This document shows positions 45,479 through 55,312 of a stretch of DNA of 64,000 nt, piece after piece. Under the pieces are notes generated by a model. The model was not told the DNA's origin. It worked only from the letters and a program-made list of their open reading frames with translations, and searched no databases. The stretch lies in the NCBI RefSeq assembly GCF_040549045.1, contig NZ_JBEWTB010000002.1, forward strand, positions 124,001 to 188,000, written 5' to 3'. Numbering within the stretch: position 1 is the stretch's first letter; each line of letters starts with the position of its first letter. A program made the position numbers and the translations under genes. Source of the DNA: Endozoicomonas sp. NE40 (GTDB lineage: Bacteria; Pseudomonadota; Gammaproteobacteria; Pseudomonadales; Endozoicomonadaceae).

Positions 45479-45509
45479 GTTCACTAACATAGTGAACTTA
45501 GTTCACTAT
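45479..45509. promoter_or_regulatory. Two overlapping NrtR-type palindromic operators
   Basis: Three half-sites of GTTCACTA alternate in orientation: 45479-45486 forward, 45490-45497 reverse (TAGTGAAC), and 45501-45508 forward. Each neighbouring pair forms a palindrome with a 3-base spacer. The region lies 31-61 bp upstream of the pncA start and 84-114 bp upstream of the regulator. This matches where an NrtR repressor of NAD salvage should bind; the consensus differs between genera. Confidence 0.8.
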
Positions 45510-45592
45510 CCTGTCAAGCCGACACCTGTTCGGACGATTCAGGTAGAATAACGACGAATAACCGTTAATCTGTTGATACCAAAGGAATTTAT

Positions 45593-46270
45593 ATGAGCCT
45601 GAATACGGCACTCATTTCGGTCGATGTTGTTGCGTTCCGGCTATTCAATGGCAAACTGCATGTACTCGCCCAGAGGATACAGACAGACAGAAATGACTCA
45701 CAATGGATGCTACCTGCCGGAAAAATTGATCCGGTAAAAGACCAGAGTGTGGACGATACCGCTTATCGTCAGCTTGAGCGCCTGACCAGTAAAAAGCCTG
45801 GCTATATGGAACAGGTAGTGACCCTGGGGGACAATCAGCGGGACTCGCGGGGATGGTCGTTGACCATTGTCTATTACGCACTGATCGACAGCAATGATGG
45901 TGAACAGCTGACCCCCGGAGCAAAGTGGCTGCCTGCAGACATTGAAACCCTGCAGGAACAACTGGCTTATGACCACAGTCGCCTGATCCAGCAGGCCCTT
46001 GACCGGTTAAGAAGCAAAATCCAGTATTCATCCCTGCCCGTCTATCTGTTACCCGACACCTTTACACTGTCAGAAATCCATGGTGTTTTTTCAGCGGTAC
46101 TGGACAAAGCCCCTCCCATGCGTTCTATCCGAAACCGCTTCCTGCAAGGAGATTTGCTGATTGATACAGGAAAACTGAAAAGGGGCAGCAACCGGCCTGC
46201 TGCCCTGTATAAGGTTAACCAGAATTCAGAAACCTGGTTGTTTGACAGGCTGTATATTTCTACTCGCTGA
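45593..46270 (+). CDS. nrtR: NrtR-type Nudix transcriptional regulator of NAD salvage
   Basis: The 225-residue protein has a Nudix-like N-terminal domain (QWMLPAGKIDPVKDQSVDDT followed by AYRQLERLT) whose Nudix box lacks the catalytic REUXEE residues, and a C-terminal winged helix (TFTLSEIHGVFSAVLDKAPP, then RSIRNRFLQ). NrtR proteins bind ADP-ribose and repress NAD genes. It diverges from pncA-pncB with the operator between, strongly supporting this role. Confidence 0.9.
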   Translation: MSLNTALISVDVVAFRLFNGKLHVLAQRIQTDRNDSQWMLPAGKIDPVKDQSVDDTAYRQLERLTSKKPGYMEQVVTLGDNQRDSRGWSLTIVYYALIDSNDGEQLTPGAKWLPADIETLQEQLAYDHSRLIQQALDRLRSKIQYSSLPVYLLPDTFTLSEIHGVFSAVLDKAPPMRSIRNRFLQGDLLIDTGKLKRGSNRPAALYKVNQNSETWLFDRLYISTR

Positions 46271-47381
46271 CAGGCCTCACATCGATCGAAAACCTGCTGC
46301 CATACTGCCGATTCAAGTTTTCAAGCCATGTCACAAGCTGATCGGCACTCACACCAGCTGGCATACGAGCACGAAAGGTCAGATCTTGTTGCCGGGTCAG
46401 AGAAGTCAAAGAGGATGCCACAAGGTCATATTCTCCAGTACACTGCAACATGCTGGCAACTTGTCGGAGATAGGTGATTTGCTCCCAGGTAACGGGAAGA
46501 CTGCTCCATCTGAATGAAAATCTTATCTGATAGACACTGGAAAATGGTGTATATCCTAAAAACCATGTACTTGCGGGGGTACACATCGCCCCCGTCGTAA
46601 CACAGCCAGCTCCCAGCCCATTAACACCCAGGCTAAATCCTGCATACGCTCCGCCTGAAGCAGCAAGCCCGACAAATGGAGCAATCCATCTCCCCCACTT
46701 CCAGCGAGGATTCGCACTGGAATCGAACACATATTTCCCCAGGCGACGCATTGGGCTGAAAGTATTTATTTGCTCGCCCTCCATACCCATCAGACTGACC
46801 ATTAAACGGGTAAATTCTTCCACCCGGTTCCCAGGAACCCGAAAGACGGGTGACTCCTGCGATTCCTCCCCGGGAGAACCATCTTCCAGCCAGGCAGAGA
46901 CATGAACATTGCCCGTAGACACCATCACTCCATGCAGAGACCTCAAAGCTTCAGGCTGCTTGTCTACAGATTCAGAACTGACCGTCTGCCTGACAATCTC
47001 TGCGGGACAGACATCAGTTTCTGATGATTCGGGAACAGCAGCCCCACTTTGATCGGAGCCCTGCAACCCTCCTCCCGGCCCCGCATCAGACAACGATTGA
47101 TAAGTGTACCCGTTCATTTCGTACTCTTCAGGTGGTACAGCAGCCTGGACTTCACCACTTCGTCGCGAAAGGTAGTAGTTAAGAAAACCCCATAACCAGT
47201 TTGGACTGGCAGATTCATCTTCTACATCGTTAATCAAATCTACATAAATTCTGGCTTTTGTCTCTTTCGCCTGTATATAAAGCACATAGTTCTGAGCACC
47301 AGCTCTGGAGGCCATTAAACACACCAGAATAAACAGGAATAAATACTTATACATCACCATCTGGTCGCAGAATATTTCCAC
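46260..47381 (-). CDS. Exported protein of unknown function
   Basis: I do not recognise this protein. It has a hydrophobic signal segment (MYKYLFLFILVCLMASRAGA), a Gly/Ser-rich spacer, a hydrophobic glycine-rich stretch (WIAPFVGLAASGGAYAGFSL), and pairs of Cys (for example GCVTTGAMC). A GTG at 47381 with AAGGGG 5 bases upstream is favoured; Met starts at 47360 and 47354 would keep the signal segment. It converges on nrtR with an 11-bp overlap. No related neighbours are seen. Confidence 0.6.
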   Translation of the reverse strand: MEIFCDQMVMYKYLFLFILVCLMASRAGAQNYVLYIQAKETKARIYVDLINDVEDESASPNWLWGFLNYYLSRRSGEVQAAVPPEEYEMNGYTYQSLSDAGPGGGLQGSDQSGAAVPESSETDVCPAEIVRQTVSSESVDKQPEALRSLHGVMVSTGNVHVSAWLEDGSPGEESQESPVFRVPGNRVEEFTRLMVSLMGMEGEQINTFSPMRRLGKYVFDSSANPRWKWGRWIAPFVGLAASGGAYAGFSLGVNGLGAGCVTTGAMCTPASTWFLGYTPFSSVYQIRFSFRWSSLPVTWEQITYLRQVASMLQCTGEYDLVASSLTSLTRQQDLTFRARMPAGVSADQLVTWLENLNRQYGSRFSIDVRPVSE

Positions 47382-47890
47382 AACCACCCCTTAAGATAAC
47401 AACTTAAAAACTTGTTACCAGCCCTCACAATCAACCATCGGATAATCAGGTTTTAACCGCTTTAGATACCACTGAGACTAAGCACACTGATCCCCCGATA
47501 ACAAAGAAAGTAGATTAATTACTTAAACTGGCATTACTTGACAGAAGTTCTGTACTCTCAACAGGCCAAGACTTCGGAACAGACAAAATTGATGGCAGTT
47601 GTAGATTTACACTGCACACTCGCGCCAGAAATATCCAGACCAGCGCATCACAACTATTATGTTATTTAAAAACTTTATTGGTATAACAAGGATAAAAGAT
47701 TAACTACATTTCACAGCCCGATCATATAAGCCAGAACAAACACGATTATTGATTGCCAAGCGCTTTTAAAATAGCTAAACCACCAAAAAAAGTTCTTTTT
47801 TATTTAGAATATTTCCGACTAGGGTCATTCTTAATTAGTTCAAACCAACAAACCCTGAATACAACTCGCTCATTAACTTTCACCACACAC
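47382..47890. other. AT-rich intergenic region with no supported gene
   Basis: No open frame with coding character, RNA gene or repeat was recognised here. It separates the convergent-side unknown gene from the nupC terminator and may hold the promoter of the unknown gene. Confidence 0.5.
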
Positions 47891-47918
47891 AAAAAAAGCC
47901 GCATAAAGCGGCTTTTTT
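47891..47918. terminator. Rho-independent terminator after nupC
   Basis: AAAAAAAGCCGC pairs with GCGGCTTTTTT around a 5-base loop; read on the minus strand it ends in a run of Ts, 20 bp past the nupC stop. Confidence 0.88.
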
Positions 47919-47938
47919 GATGCAGGGCCAATCTCTTA

Positions 47939-49189
47939 TTACAGGGCGAGAAAGAGTCCTGCAATCGTAGCACTCATCAGGTTAGACAGCGTACCAGCTG
48001 CCACAGCCTTCAGACCAAACCGGGCAATGTCAGTACGACGACTTGGTGCCATGGAACCCAGGCCACCCAACAGAATGGCAATAGAAGACAGGTTAGCGAA
48101 ACCACACAGCGCAAAGGTCATGATCGCCTGAGTATGCTCAGAGAACACCTCAACACCTGCTGCCAGAGCCGCTTCCGGATCTACGTAAGTAGCAAAATTA
48201 GAAAACGCTACAAACTCGTTCAGAACAATTTTCTGGCCCAGGAAAGAACCAGCACTCAGAGCCTCAGACCAGGGTACACCAATAATGAATGCCAGAGGCG
48301 AGAAGAGGTAACCCAGAATCATTTCAACGGTCAGGTCTGGCTGGCCAACAAAGCCTCCAATCCAGCCCATAATGCCGTTAGTCATAGAGATCAGGGAGAT
48401 GAAAGCCAGCAACATGGCACCAATCACCGCCGCCAGTTTCATACCGGAAGCCGCACCGCCCGCCGCTGCATCAAACAGGTTGGCTGGCTTTTCTTCATCG
48501 GAATCTTCCAGTGCTTCAGCGGAATCATGAGGCACTTCGGTTTCAGGCTTAATCATCTTCGCCATCAGCAGACCACCCGGTGCCGCCATGAAACTGGCTG
48601 CAATCAGGTACTGCAGATCGACACCCATGCTGGCAATACCCGCCATAACCGCACCAGCTACGGAAGCCAGGCCACCTACCATAACGGCAAACAGCTCAGA
48701 CTGAGTCATCTTGGCGATGTAAGGGCGAACCAGCAGTGGTGCTTCAGTTTGACCGACAAAGATGTTACCTGCTGCAGACAGGGATTCTGTACGACTGGTT
48801 CCCAGCAGCTTCTGTAAGCCACCACCGATAACACCAATCACCTTCTGCATAACACCCAGGTGGTACAGAACCGCAACCAGAGCAGCCACAAAGATAATTA
48901 CAGGCAGAACGTGGATAGCAAAGATAAAGCCAACCTTGAAGTTCGCCAGGTCACCAAAGACAAAACCAATACCATCGCTGGCGTAGTTCAATACGGCCTG
49001 CACACCGTTAGTCATGCCAGACAGGACATCCTGACCAAATGGGATATAAAGTACGAAAGCACCCAGAAATGCCTGTATGGCAAAGGCACCACCAACAGTA
49101 CGAAGGTTAATCGCTTTACGGTTGTCGGAAAGCAGGTAAGCAATACCGAGTATCGCCACCATACCAACCAGGCTCATAAGAACTTGCAT
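47939..49189 (-). CDS. nupC: NupC-family concentrative nucleoside transporter
   Basis: The 416-residue, multi-helix protein has the CNT signatures GQTEAPLLVRPYIAKMTQSE and a following IGVPWSEALSAGSFLGQKIVL, then ALCGFANLSSIAILLGGLGS. It imports nucleosides with Na+ or H+. Length matches the family. Its operon partners, if any, are not on this strand. Confidence 0.94.
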   Translation of the reverse strand: MQVLMSLVGMVAILGIAYLLSDNRKAINLRTVGGAFAIQAFLGAFVLYIPFGQDVLSGMTNGVQAVLNYASDGIGFVFGDLANFKVGFIFAIHVLPVIIFVAALVAVLYHLGVMQKVIGVIGGGLQKLLGTSRTESLSAAGNIFVGQTEAPLLVRPYIAKMTQSELFAVMVGGLASVAGAVMAGIASMGVDLQYLIAASFMAAPGGLLMAKMIKPETEVPHDSAEALEDSDEEKPANLFDAAAGGAASGMKLAAVIGAMLLAFISLISMTNGIMGWIGGFVGQPDLTVEMILGYLFSPLAFIIGVPWSEALSAGSFLGQKIVLNEFVAFSNFATYVDPEAALAAGVEVFSEHTQAIMTFALCGFANLSSIAILLGGLGSMAPSRRTDIARFGLKAVAAGTLSNLMSATIAGLFLAL

Positions 49190-49706
49190 GGGGAAAAAAC
49201 ACCTTGAAGGAGGGCAGAAACTGGCTGCGCATTATACTCAGGAGGCCAAAATTGAACAGAAAGTACTTTCCGAATGGCCTGACAGTTCGTTCAAACGCTT
49301 CGAACATTCAACAAAACCAGCCAGTTGCACCAAATACTGCCAACTTTTCCCATGTTAAAAAATGTTCAGGTACGTAGTAACAACCTGCAGATCAGCACAT
49401 CCAATACTACTTATCAGTTAACCGAATCAGGATAGCACCTCCACCTCCCTTCAGCGCAATCCGACCCGCACCCTTCCCTAAGCTACCGCTGTAAATTACA
49501 CGACACTGGAATCAATCCTGCATTGGAGTAGAGCCAGTTCATTGTGATCAGATGCTCATCGAAAACAAACGCAGGAATACCATGACCATCCAGCAAACCT
49601 TTTGCCAGCCGGGCGTCGTAGGGGAATGGATATCGGGCAATAGTCACAAGCAATAATCACAAGCACCAGGCAGACCTCCTCGCTTACCTGATGCTGGCAG
49701 GCCAGA
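49190..49706. other. 517-bp intergenic region with no supported gene
   Basis: Only short frames without ribosome sites occur. It carries the nupC promoter region and the 3' flank of the unknown membrane gene; no clear regulatory motif was recognised. Confidence 0.5.
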
Positions 49707-50255
49707 TTACCACTCAGCGTGTTTACGCAGGAAGAGAGACCCGGCCACAGGATTATCAATTGAGGAACTCAGCCCCTTGTGCCGGGCTTCAGGATGGGTG
49801 GTGGCCATTGTGTCCAGGACAAACAGCTCTTTGCCCAGGGTAACATCAACAATAATGACACTACCACCCGCCGCGATATGATCGTGATAGGGCTGAATCC
49901 TGTAATTGTCGCTGCTGGCACCAATCATTCCTCCCAGCCAGGTACAAAAACCCATAGCGACCAGCCCGGCAAAAACACTGACCATCGCCACTATTTCATG
50001 ACCAGCCATCAGCTCCCAGACGATAAAGGCCACCAGCCCGGCTGCAAACATACCGATCAGCAAGCCACGTTCTCCCGCATGAAGGATATCCAGCTCACTG
50101 ATAAAGCTGGCATCATTCAAATTGCGCTTCTGCATGGCCAGATGATCATTGTGGAAAACATGAATCTGCTTGGGCCGGATGCCGGCATTTTCCAGCGTTA
50201 TAACGGCATCTTCTGCCGCCCTGAGGTCTTCTAACAGGTAGTGGTGCTGTTTCAT
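49707..50255 (-). CDS. Small membrane protein with a glycine-rich two-helix segment
   Basis: The 182-residue protein has a cytosolic N-terminal domain (LRAAEDAVITLENAGIRPKQ, then IHVFHNDH), two hydrophobic helices (about residues 63-105, with GLVAMGFCTWLGGMIGA), and a small C-terminal domain. The shape resembles DUF1269-type stress proteins, but I cannot name it. The start at 50255 has GGGAGG upstream; the frame extends to 50309 without a site. Confidence 0.6.
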   Translation of the reverse strand: MKQHHYLLEDLRAAEDAVITLENAGIRPKQIHVFHNDHLAMQKRNLNDASFISELDILHAGERGLLIGMFAAGLVAFIVWELMAGHEIVAMVSVFAGLVAMGFCTWLGGMIGASSDNYRIQPYHDHIAAGGSVIIVDVTLGKELFVLDTMATTHPEARHKGLSSSIDNPVAGSLFLRKHAEW

Positions 50256-50545
50256 TTCTGAGCCTCCCTGCTCCGTACTGCTTTTACCTGCTGCCACTGA
50301 GTGTGACATGCAGTATCAGGCAATCTCAGTCAATAACCCTAATACTATGACATTCCAACTGCTTCGGAGAACAATTGCCCTGACAAGTCGCTTTTTATAG
50401 CGAAAAAGTATTTCTAATTTATTTTTATTTCATTGAATTTTTATTAATTGCCAGACGGTGCTGTAACGCTGCCATTAAGATTCTGTTACGATAAACAGAC
50501 TACTCAGTTTTACCCCGGTCTCTCTTTCAATCGTTATCACTCTCT

Positions 50546-52954
50546 ATGGAACTGACGCCTCATCAGCATACTGTTGCCAGCCACCAGAATGGTCACGCCC
50601 TGTGCATCGCCGTTGCAGGCTCTGGCAAAACCACCACCCTGGCACATCTGATCAAAAATCTGCTGACATCCGGCGCAGATGCCCGGCGAATGATGGTAAT
50701 GATGTTCAACAAATCGGCCCAGCTGGATTTCAGCGACAAACTGGACAGACTGGTCAGACAGTCACTGCCAGCTGAAACGCTCTCGCCCGAAGTAAGAACC
50801 TACCATTCAACCGGCCTGCGCCTGTTAAAGTCCCTCGAAAACTGGGGACTCAGAACACCCTGCGAGCGCCAGCCAATGGGAGACAAAGAGACGGAGTTGC
50901 TGATCAAGGACCTGATATTCCAGTTTGCCCCCGGCAGCATGAAAGACCGTCTGAAGAGTGATACCGCCAAATATATCGAAAGCGCTATCCAGTTTATTGA
51001 TTCGGTCAAAGCCTTTCTGACAACACCAGAACAATACTTCAGGGATAATGATTACCCTGACGAATTCCGTTTTTATCAGCAGGTATTCTACGCTTTTGAG
51101 CAGTGGCGACATCAGCATCGCCGCATCACCTTCACCGACATGCTGTACGACCCTGTCTGTCTGATTGAACAGCACCCGGAAATTCTGCCGCGCGTGACCA
51201 ACAAGATGGACTACATTATTGTCGATGAGTATCAGGACACCTCCACCCTGCAGCACCGGTTTACCCAGATCATTGCCGGAGACAGAGCCCGGGTGGTCGC
51301 CGTGGGCGATCCTGATCAGACCATCTACGAGTTCGCCGGAGCGAACATTGACAACATCCTCCACCATTTTGAAAATGACTTTGGCCAGCAGGCTGATGTT
51401 GACCAGCTGACCCTGCCTCACACCTTCCGCTATGGCCACAGCATTGCCATGGCTGCCAGCCATCTGATCGCCAGAAACAGAGCCCGTAAAAACGTTATCT
51501 GTCAGGCCCATCATGATAACGCTCCCTCAAACATTGAAGTTACACAGAGCCAGGATGAAACCGACAGCCTGATTAAAGCGCTGATCAACCATCTGCAACA
51601 GCCCGCGCCGGAAGCTCTGGCGATACTGGTCAGGGTCTGGGCGCAGGCGGTTCCCATTGAACTGAGCTTGCTTGAACGGGGAATACCGTACCGCCACGAC
51701 GGCCCGTCACTGTTTGAACGCCCCGAGATCGACGCATTAATGGCAGCACTGGAGCTAAACAGCGGACAGTTCCATTTTATGAGCATTGATCAGCGACAGA
51801 AGCGTCTGCAGCGATTGTTGACTCTGCCTCATATCGGGCTGAAAACCCATCTTACTGAACAACTGGTCAACAATCTTAAAAGGCTTGAAGAAGGCTATGG
51901 CAAAGCATTGTCCCTTTATTCGGAGCATATCACCGGCATCTCGGACTATCAGCGAAAGAAACTGGCTATCCGGGGAAAAGTCTGGAGCTATCTGGAAAAA
52001 AGTGGCGACAGTGAAACAACAGTCAGGTTGCTGAATAACTACATTATTCAGACAGAGTTACGCGAAAGCCTGCAATCCATGAGCCTTAATGACCAGCGTA
52101 CAGAAGAACAACTGCTGGCCATTGACGGGCTGCTTGCCTACATCCGGCAGTTTAATGCGTCACCATCCGAATGCTATCAGCATATTGTTTCGTTGAAGCA
52201 GAAAAACCGGGAACGATCCCGCAGCCGTTCAGACAACCAGCTGATTACCCTCAGTTCCAGCCACCGGGCCAAAGGACTGGAGTGGCCTGTCGTTTTTATT
52301 CCGGGACTGACCGGCAGGTACTGGCCCTTTGTCCGCGAAGACGATCTTGCCGGACCAACAGCCAACGACCTTGAAGCTGAACGACGACTTCTGTACGTTG
52401 CCATGACCAGAGCCAGAAAGACATTACACCTGTTCACCTGCCCGGGCGATATTAATACTCTGTCATCCAACTGGGCGCAGGATAAAAAAGTCACCCCCAG
52501 TCGTTTTCTGGCAGAGATGGCGTTACCTGCGGCTCAGACCTTCAGCCGACATCTGCATGAAAACGACAACGCTTCTCTGATAAAGGCCATGGAACAGACC
52601 GGCCTGACCCGACAAAGCCGCCTTTATCTGGAAGCGGTACGTCCGGAGCTGGCAGAAGCTATTGCCAGAATACCGTCCCGTAAAGACATTCTGAGTCAAC
52701 AAAAAAAGCAGTCCTACAATAAAGCCCGGTCTCATCCTGCCAGACAGGCGGTACTGTCTTCCCTGAATCAGACAGGCATGATCTCAGACAATGAACCCTG
52801 GCAACCTGACGCAAGAGTTAGACACAGCATTTTTGGTGTTGGCAAAGTGATCGAAGTGAATGACAGCAACTTTGTCATTCTTTTCGACAGCCAGCATGGC
52901 GTAAAGCGATTTGCACGAACGGAACAGGTCAGGCACCTGTTTGAAAAAGCCTGA
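50546..52954 (+). CDS. UvrD/Rep-family DNA helicase
   Basis: The 802-residue SF1A helicase has Walker A AGSGKTT (residues 24-30), motif II VDEYQDTS, motif III GDPDQTIYEFAGA, motif V HRAKGLEWPVVFIPGL, and motif VI VAMTRARKTLHLF. The C-terminal end (VRHSIFGVGKVIEVNDSNFV) is the Tudor-like domain seen in UvrD/PcrA. It unwinds DNA 3' to 5' in repair or replication restart. The protein is too divergent to call as Rep or UvrD itself. Confidence 0.87.
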   Translation: MELTPHQHTVASHQNGHALCIAVAGSGKTTTLAHLIKNLLTSGADARRMMVMMFNKSAQLDFSDKLDRLVRQSLPAETLSPEVRTYHSTGLRLLKSLENWGLRTPCERQPMGDKETELLIKDLIFQFAPGSMKDRLKSDTAKYIESAIQFIDSVKAFLTTPEQYFRDNDYPDEFRFYQQVFYAFEQWRHQHRRITFTDMLYDPVCLIEQHPEILPRVTNKMDYIIVDEYQDTSTLQHRFTQIIAGDRARVVAVGDPDQTIYEFAGANIDNILHHFENDFGQQADVDQLTLPHTFRYGHSIAMAASHLIARNRARKNVICQAHHDNAPSNIEVTQSQDETDSLIKALINHLQQPAPEALAILVRVWAQAVPIELSLLERGIPYRHDGPSLFERPEIDALMAALELNSGQFHFMSIDQRQKRLQRLLTLPHIGLKTHLTEQLVNNLKRLEEGYGKALSLYSEHITGISDYQRKKLAIRGKVWSYLEKSGDSETTVRLLNNYIIQTELRESLQSMSLNDQRTEEQLLAIDGLLAYIRQFNASPSECYQHIVSLKQKNRERSRSRSDNQLITLSSSHRAKGLEWPVVFIPGLTGRYWPFVREDDLAGPTANDLEAERRLLYVAMTRARKTLHLFTCPGDINTLSSNWAQDKKVTPSRFLAEMALPAAQTFSRHLHENDNASLIKAMEQTGLTRQSRLYLEAVRPELAEAIARIPSRKDILSQQKKQSYNKARSHPARQAVLSSLNQTGMISDNEPWQPDARVRHSIFGVGKVIEVNDSNFVILFDSQHGVKRFARTEQVRHLFEKA

Positions 52955-53017
52955 CCAGCGAATTATTTATTGAAAGACATTGTTATACTCACTCATTTTT
53001 TTCAAGCAGTAAAAAAC

Positions 53018-53284
53018 ATGACAGATAACCAAACCCTTTTCACCGGTGACATGCTGATCGACGTTGTCCGCAATCAACTGAATGAAGGCAACCCGATAAA
53101 AGTAAAAGAAACCATGATGCGCCTCCGCATGACCGGCTTTTCAGAACAGGAAGCACTGGAGTACATCGCCTGCGCACTGGGACAGGAGATGACCCATGTG
53201 GTTGAAGACGGCATGAGTTTTGATGAAAACCGTTACGGACAGTACCTCGACACCCTGCCTGAACTTCCCTGGGCAGACGAGTAA
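53018..53284 (+). CDS. Unknown small acidic protein
   Basis: The 88-residue protein has no signal or membrane segment; it is predicted helical with RMTGFSEQEALEYIACALGQ resembling a helix-turn-helix-like or UBA-like fold. I do not recognise it. A TTG at 52970 could extend it by 16 residues. It lies 63 bp after the helicase gene and is followed by a hairpin. Confidence 0.55.
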   Translation: MTDNQTLFTGDMLIDVVRNQLNEGNPIKVKETMMRLRMTGFSEQEALEYIACALGQEMTHVVEDGMSFDENRYGQYLDTLPELPWADE

Positions 53285-53294
53285 CCCGTCTCGT

Positions 53295-53327
53295 ATGGCC
53301 CACTTTGTTTCTGGCAAAGTGAGCCAT
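53295..53327 (+). terminator. Terminator-like hairpin
   Basis: ATGGCCCACTTTG pairs with CAAAGTGAGCCAT (one mismatch) across a 7-base loop, 10 bp after the small acidic gene. No T tract follows. Confidence 0.45.
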
Positions 53328-53426
53328 GTAGCAGCCGCTAATGCCACCTGAACCCACCGTAAATATGGCTAAAATGAGCCTGAATAAGTTACTCTTTCCC
53401 GACATCACTAACGTAAGAGATATTCT

Positions 53427-54458
53427 GTGGATTCAATTACACAGGCAGCCCTGGGGGCAGCGGTTGCCGGAGCCATAGCTGGCAAACGATGTAATGGCAA
53501 AGTGTTGCTGGCTGGCGCTCTTCTGGGTACCCTGCCCGATCTGGATGTCGTTATCAGTTACGGTGATGACGTCAGTAACATGATCAAACACCGGGGCTTC
53601 TCGCACTCGCTATTAACTCTGCTCCCTTTCTCCCTGTTGCTGTCCTGGTTGATTAACAGGTTCAAACCATTAGCTGGCTGGTCTTTTACACGACTATGGC
53701 TGCTGATTGCCACAGTTCTTATTACCCACCCATTACTCGATTATTTCACTAGCTACGGCACGCAGCTGACATGGCCCATTCCCGGGTATTACTCCTTATC
53801 CAGCATCTTTATTATCGATCCCCTTTACACCCTGCCCCTGCTGGTCGCTATTGGTTTCAGCCTGGTAAAACGCAGACAGGCAGCGCGGTTCTGCTCTATA
53901 GCTCTGATCGTATCAACCGCCTATCTGGGCTGGAGCCTGGTTGCCAAACAGATCATAGAGCAACGCACCCTCGATAGCCTTACAGCACTGGGCATTCCAC
54001 AGGACAAGCTGTTTATAACGCCAACCCCCTTAAACACTATACTCTGGCGCATCGTGGTACTGGACGGTGACACTTACTGGGAAGGTTCGGCGTCACTGCT
54101 CGACAAGAAACGGGAAGTTCGCTTTATCCCACAAGAGCGAGGCCACTGGCCATTAGCAGAAACACCCGAACGCCTGAAAGACTTTCAGGCTTTCACACAC
54201 GGCTTTCTCAGTTACCGGGTTGAGGGCAACAAACTCATTGTTTCAGACTTGCGATTAGGTATGCCAGGTAATCTGGCATTTCAGTTCCAGTTCGCCGAAA
54301 GAGACAACGACCACCAGTGGGTAGTCCACACTCCGGAGAGGGTTGGGGGAATCAGAGTACAAACCGATTTGAACAAGATGATCGACAGACTCGCCGGCAA
54401 CCAGAATATTGATCCCCTGCTGGGCAACTGCAGGCTGTGTACGTCACATTCACCATAA
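53427..54458 (+). CDS. YdjM-like membrane-bound metal-dependent hydrolase
   Basis: The 343-residue protein has the YdjM/LexA-binding family motifs: MDSITQAALGAAVAGAI, LGTLPDLDVV, and KHRGFSHSLLTLL with His for metal binding, then THPLLDYFTSYGT. Several membrane helices follow and a soluble C-terminal domain sits outside the core. The GTG start follows TAAGAGA. Molecular function of the family is not established. Confidence 0.85.
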   Translation: MDSITQAALGAAVAGAIAGKRCNGKVLLAGALLGTLPDLDVVISYGDDVSNMIKHRGFSHSLLTLLPFSLLLSWLINRFKPLAGWSFTRLWLLIATVLITHPLLDYFTSYGTQLTWPIPGYYSLSSIFIIDPLYTLPLLVAIGFSLVKRRQAARFCSIALIVSTAYLGWSLVAKQIIEQRTLDSLTALGIPQDKLFITPTPLNTILWRIVVLDGDTYWEGSASLLDKKREVRFIPQERGHWPLAETPERLKDFQAFTHGFLSYRVEGNKLIVSDLRLGMPGNLAFQFQFAERDNDHQWVVHTPERVGGIRVQTDLNKMIDRLAGNQNIDPLLGNCRLCTSHSP

Positions 54459-54471
54459 GCCCCTGAATCAC

Positions 54472-54496
54472 ATGCCCCATAACCATCATGGGGCAT
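54472..54496. terminator. Hairpin between convergent genes
   Basis: ATGCCCCAT pairs with ATGGGGCAT across a 7-base loop, between the convergent YdjM-like and NYN genes. The 9-bp stem could end transcription from both sides, although it lacks a T tract. Confidence 0.5.
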
Positions 54497-54497
54497 A

Positions 54498-55184
54498 TCA
54501 GAGACACAGCCTTGCCAGTGTATTATTTTCCAGCAGTTCAAAACGTCCGGTTTGAGCCAGCAATTTAGAAAACTTGGCGCTTTTGCTCAGGGCTATATCA
54601 GACTCAACTTTCAGCTGCCCCACAGGAACCGTTCCATTCTCACTTTTACTCATACCCGCGTAGGCTTTAAGTATTTTATTGACGACGGAGTCAGGGATAC
54701 CCGAGCACTCTTTATCTGAAGCCAGGTCACTCAGACCAAGCCAGCTGAACTGGTTACAACATTGCACCAGTAACTTTTGCGCACGCCCATGATTTCCCAT
54801 TCCGTGAACATAAGCCCCGGACTGGCGCAAGAGCTGGATAGGCGTAATAAAATCACTGTCATTTGTAACAATTACGAACGTATCAATTTTGCCACTATGG
54901 ATCAGCTTGAACGCATCATGCATCATCAAAAAATCGCTACTGCTGTTTTTGCTGTTGTAGCTGAACTGATGGATTGTCCTTATCCCATGAGTCAGTGCCG
55001 GCTCCTGCCAGCCCTTGGTTTCGGGTCGGGAAAAATCAGCATAGGCACGAAGAATAGGCTTGCCATGGATACTGGCCAGAGAAAGCACCTGCTCAACGTG
55101 CTGCCAGGAGATATTTTCTGCGTCAAAAAGAATAGCGGTTTTGGGTTTCTGGTGAAGATTTGGTTGAATTTGATGTTCTCGCAT
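54498..55184 (-). CDS. NYN (PIN-like) ribonuclease-type protein with LOTUS-like tail
   Basis: The 228-residue protein has the NYN domain with acidic residues at FDAENIS, ILRAYADFSR and TNDSDFITPI, matching LabA-type PIN nucleases. The last 70 residues (IPDSVVNKILKAYAGMSKSE, then GQLKVESDIALSKSAKFSKL) resemble a LOTUS/OST-HTH RNA-binding domain. It would be an RNase acting on structured RNA. Target unknown. Confidence 0.78.
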   Translation of the reverse strand: MREHQIQPNLHQKPKTAILFDAENISWQHVEQVLSLASIHGKPILRAYADFSRPETKGWQEPALTHGIRTIHQFSYNSKNSSSDFLMMHDAFKLIHSGKIDTFVIVTNDSDFITPIQLLRQSGAYVHGMGNHGRAQKLLVQCCNQFSWLGLSDLASDKECSGIPDSVVNKILKAYAGMSKSENGTVPVGQLKVESDIALSKSAKFSKLLAQTGRFELLENNTLARLCL

Positions 55185-55312
55185 TCATCAACTTCCTGTC
55201 GGACCGGGTCCTGAACGTCGTTATTAGGCTTTACTCTACCAAGCCATGTACGACAGGTACAACTCAACACCAGAAAGGGGTGAAGTACTGTTCAGTTAAG
55301 CAGATTACAGCC

